Source: Rhodobacteraceae bacterium HLUCCA08
GTDB lineage: Bacteria; Pseudomonadota; Alphaproteobacteria; Rhodobacterales; Rhodobacteraceae
DNA length: 64,000 nt
Assembly (NCBI GenBank): GCA_001314655.1
Contig: LJSF01000001.1
Location: 162,034 to 226,033 of the forward strand
Reading direction: 5' to 3'
A model generated the notes under the pieces. The model was not told the DNA's origin, ran no database searches, and saw only the letters and a list, made by a program, of their open reading frames with translations. The translations under genes and the position numbers were made by a program. This document shows positions 62,523 to 64,000 of this stretch, piece after piece. Position 1 is the stretch's first letter, and every line of letters begins with the position of its first letter.

Positions 62523-63596
62523 TCAGTCTGTCACGAAATAGGCGTCTTCAAAGCCCTGCGCCCTCACATTTTCGAGAAGCTCGGCGCGTTCGGCGCTGTT
62601 CGACGCCGGGCCGACGATGACCCGCCAGAAGGTGCGCTGGCCCTCCTGTTGCAGCACCGTGGGCACGATGCCGATGGCGCGCATGCCTTCGGCGGTGCGG
62701 GTCGCGTTGTCTTCGACCGCGAAAATGCCCAGCTGGATGAAAGGCTTGTCCAGCGTCGAGCCGCCGGCCGGCGCGGCGACCGGGCGCGGGGCCGGTGCGG
62801 ACGTGGTCTGCGGCGCGGCATTGTCCAGCGCGGCGGCGGCGGCGATGGCGATCGGATCGGCGTCGGCCGGGGTCGCATCAGCCGAGCTCCGGATCACCTC
62901 GGACAGGTCGGCCGGGATCTGCAGCCGCGGCGCGGCCTGCGCCTCGGGCAGTGGCGTGGCGCCGGCGATGTCGACCCCGTCCTCGGTCGCGGTGGCCTCG
63001 GTCGCGGTGGCCTCGATCGGGGTGCCGTCCAGGGTGGTCGCGGCGATGTCGACCGGGGCGTCGGGCTCCTGGGTCGGGGCGTCGACATCCTCGGCCATCG
63101 TGTCGAAATCGGTTGTCGCCTCCGGTGCCGGGGCGGCGGTGTCCTCGCGCCGCAGCGCGGTGACCTGCAGGCGCGACGGCGCGCCGGCCAGCATCTCGAG
63201 CGCGGCGGCGGCGTCGGAACTGACCTGGAACAGGGGCCCCGGGTTGTCGCGCTCGCGGCGGAACAGCGCCCCGATCACGAAGGTGCCGTTCTCTTCGTTG
63301 CGGATGATGACCCGCTCGGGTTCGGTCACATCGGGATGGGCGACCCAGACACCGCCCAGCGACGGGCGTCCGTCCCACAGGCCCTGGTCGGTGGTCTGAA
63401 AGACTTCGGGCGCCTCGATATCGCGTTCCACCAGCTGGACCGTCTGGGTGGCCGGCGTGGCGTCACCGGCCCGGGTCGCCTCGGCGCTGTCGCCGGGGGT
63501 GATGCCCAGCGTGTCGCAGGCGCTCAGGCCGATGGCGGTGGTGAGCACAAGACCCAGCCGAAGACCGGCGCCGAAGGTTCTGGAAATGCCCGACAT
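62523..63596 (-). CDS. SPOR-domain lipoprotein
   Basis: A 357-residue lipoprotein. The signal ends with the lipobox LSAC, so Cys would be lipidated (residue about 27). A low-complexity Ala/Pro/Asp/Thr linker follows, with the repeated EATATE motif. The C-terminal SPOR domain (about residues 275-357: KPFIQLGIFAVEDNATRTAEGMRAIG, FWRVIVGPASNSAERAELL) binds denuded peptidoglycan at division sites. Its place upstream of a D,D-carboxypeptidase supports a wall role. The ATG at 63596 follows GAGGGC; the open frame above is noise. Confidence 0.9.
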   Translation of the reverse strand: MSGISRTFGAGLRLGLVLTTAIGLSACDTLGITPGDSAEATRAGDATPATQTVQLVERDIEAPEVFQTTDQGLWDGRPSLGGVWVAHPDVTEPERVIIRNEENGTFVIGALFRRERDNPGPLFQVSSDAAAALEMLAGAPSRLQVTALRREDTAAPAPEATTDFDTMAEDVDAPTQEPDAPVDIAATTLDGTPIEATATEATATEDGVDIAGATPLPEAQAAPRLQIPADLSEVIRSSADATPADADPIAIAAAAALDNAAPQTTSAPAPRPVAAPAGGSTLDKPFIQLGIFAVEDNATRTAEGMRAIGIVPTVLQQEGQRTFWRVIVGPASNSAERAELLENVRAQGFEDAYFVTD

Positions 63597-63820
63597 GATC
63601 TGCCCTCTTTCCTTTCGCGGTCGCTTTTCGCGCCGCGCCCGGCCATGTTGATCCGGCCGTTGTGACTGCCCAATGCCGGGGCTTTGCGCCCCGATTGCCG
63701 CGACAATAGCGGTGCGCGGGTGATTTTGAAAGCGTTGACAAGCCCCTGTCGGCAGATTTCCCCCCACCCTGTTGCCACTTTCAGAATCGACCCGGCGCCC
63801 CTATGTGGGTCGCCACGGCC

Positions 63821-63910
63821 GGAGGAGTGGCAGAGTGGTCGAATGCGGCGGTCTTGAAAACCGTTGAGCGTGCAAGCGTTCCGTGGGTTCGAATCCCACC
63901 TCCTCCGCCA
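63821..63910 (+). tRNA. tRNA-Ser (anticodon TGA)
   Basis: A 90-base type II tRNA: acceptor GGAGGAG/CTCCTCC, D-arm with AGAGTGGTCGAATGC, anticodon loop CTTGAAA (TGA at 63855-63857), a long variable arm, T-arm GGTTCGAATCC, and encoded CCA. It reads TCA-type serine codons. Confidence 0.97.
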
Positions 63911-63936
63911 CTTGGCCCTGCGAAAGCGGTCTCCCC

Positions 63937-63958
63937 ATCCGGCTGCAGCCGGATTTTT
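63937..63958 (+). terminator. Terminator of tRNA-Ser
   Basis: ATCCGGCTGCAGCCGGAT is a perfect palindrome, followed by TTTT (63955-63958), 26 bases after the tRNA end. Confidence 0.8.
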
Positions 63959-64000
63959 CCGTTGTATTCGAGGGTTATGCGGGAAGGGCTGAGCACTGGC

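Overview
The window looks like chromosomal DNA of an alphaproteobacterium of the Rhodobacterales (Rhodobacteraceae/Roseobacteraceae type). Reasons: very high GC; gene orders such as glyQ-DUF6446-glyS-PEP synthase-like gene, ilvC next to two Lrp genes, and dacC-tmk-holB-tatD-MBL; a VPLPA-CTERM protein; and an aa3 oxidase followed by a DUF2244 gene.

Bases 1-31.4 kb and 51.5-64 kb are mostly housekeeping. In order they hold: glycyl-tRNA synthetase (glyQ/glyS), a degenerate pyruvate-phosphate-dikinase relative, a SleB-type wall hydrolase, folate genes (folB, folP) and glmM; a sorted surface protein; a DMT exporter; ilvC with two Lrp regulators; a class V aminotransferase, a UbiH-type hydroxylase and a HAD phosphatase; a GntR regulator and a GT2 glycosyltransferase; carA and a YqeY protein; ctaD with an FNR box; two thioredoxin-fold genes, one frameshifted; phoX with a Pho box; lipB; a LytTR regulator; and tRNA-Leu(GAG). 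After the central region come a polyamine-type ABC transporter, an AEC permease, the TatD/holB/tmk/dacC block, a SPOR lipoprotein and tRNA-Ser(TGA).

The accessory region runs from just after tRNA-Leu (about 31.6 kb) to about 51.4 kb. Its core, 37.7-47.3 kb, is a one-direction run: a four-component soluble di-iron monooxygenase of the propane/acetone/phenol (Prm/Mim) type (prmABCD), an amidohydrolase, a DUF59 (MIP18-like) protein, a GroEL paralogue (MimG type), a zinc alcohol dehydrogenase and a BLUF blue-light sensor. A good -24/-12 promoter (37459-37474) and two upstream direct repeats precede it. An AcoR-type sigma-54 activator lies convergently at its end. A divergent, short sigma-54 factor (rpoN paralogue) lies just before the promoter. 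A glyoxalase, an uncharacterised protein with a possible frameshift and a ribbon-helix-helix protein follow on the minus strand. Before the sigma factor is an unrecognised cassette: a coiled-coil protein, a WD40-like protein, a 59-residue protein and a convergent 309-residue helical protein.

My reading (inference) is a self-contained module for oxidising propane, acetone or related compounds. It carries its own sigma factor, activator, chaperonin and downstream enzymes (dehydrogenase, glyoxalase), and a photoreceptor that could couple expression or activity to blue light. The last coupling, and the role of the WD40 cassette, are the least explained parts. Two copies of a 24-bp perfect palindrome core (23.8 and 56.4 kb) are a separate unexplained signal.
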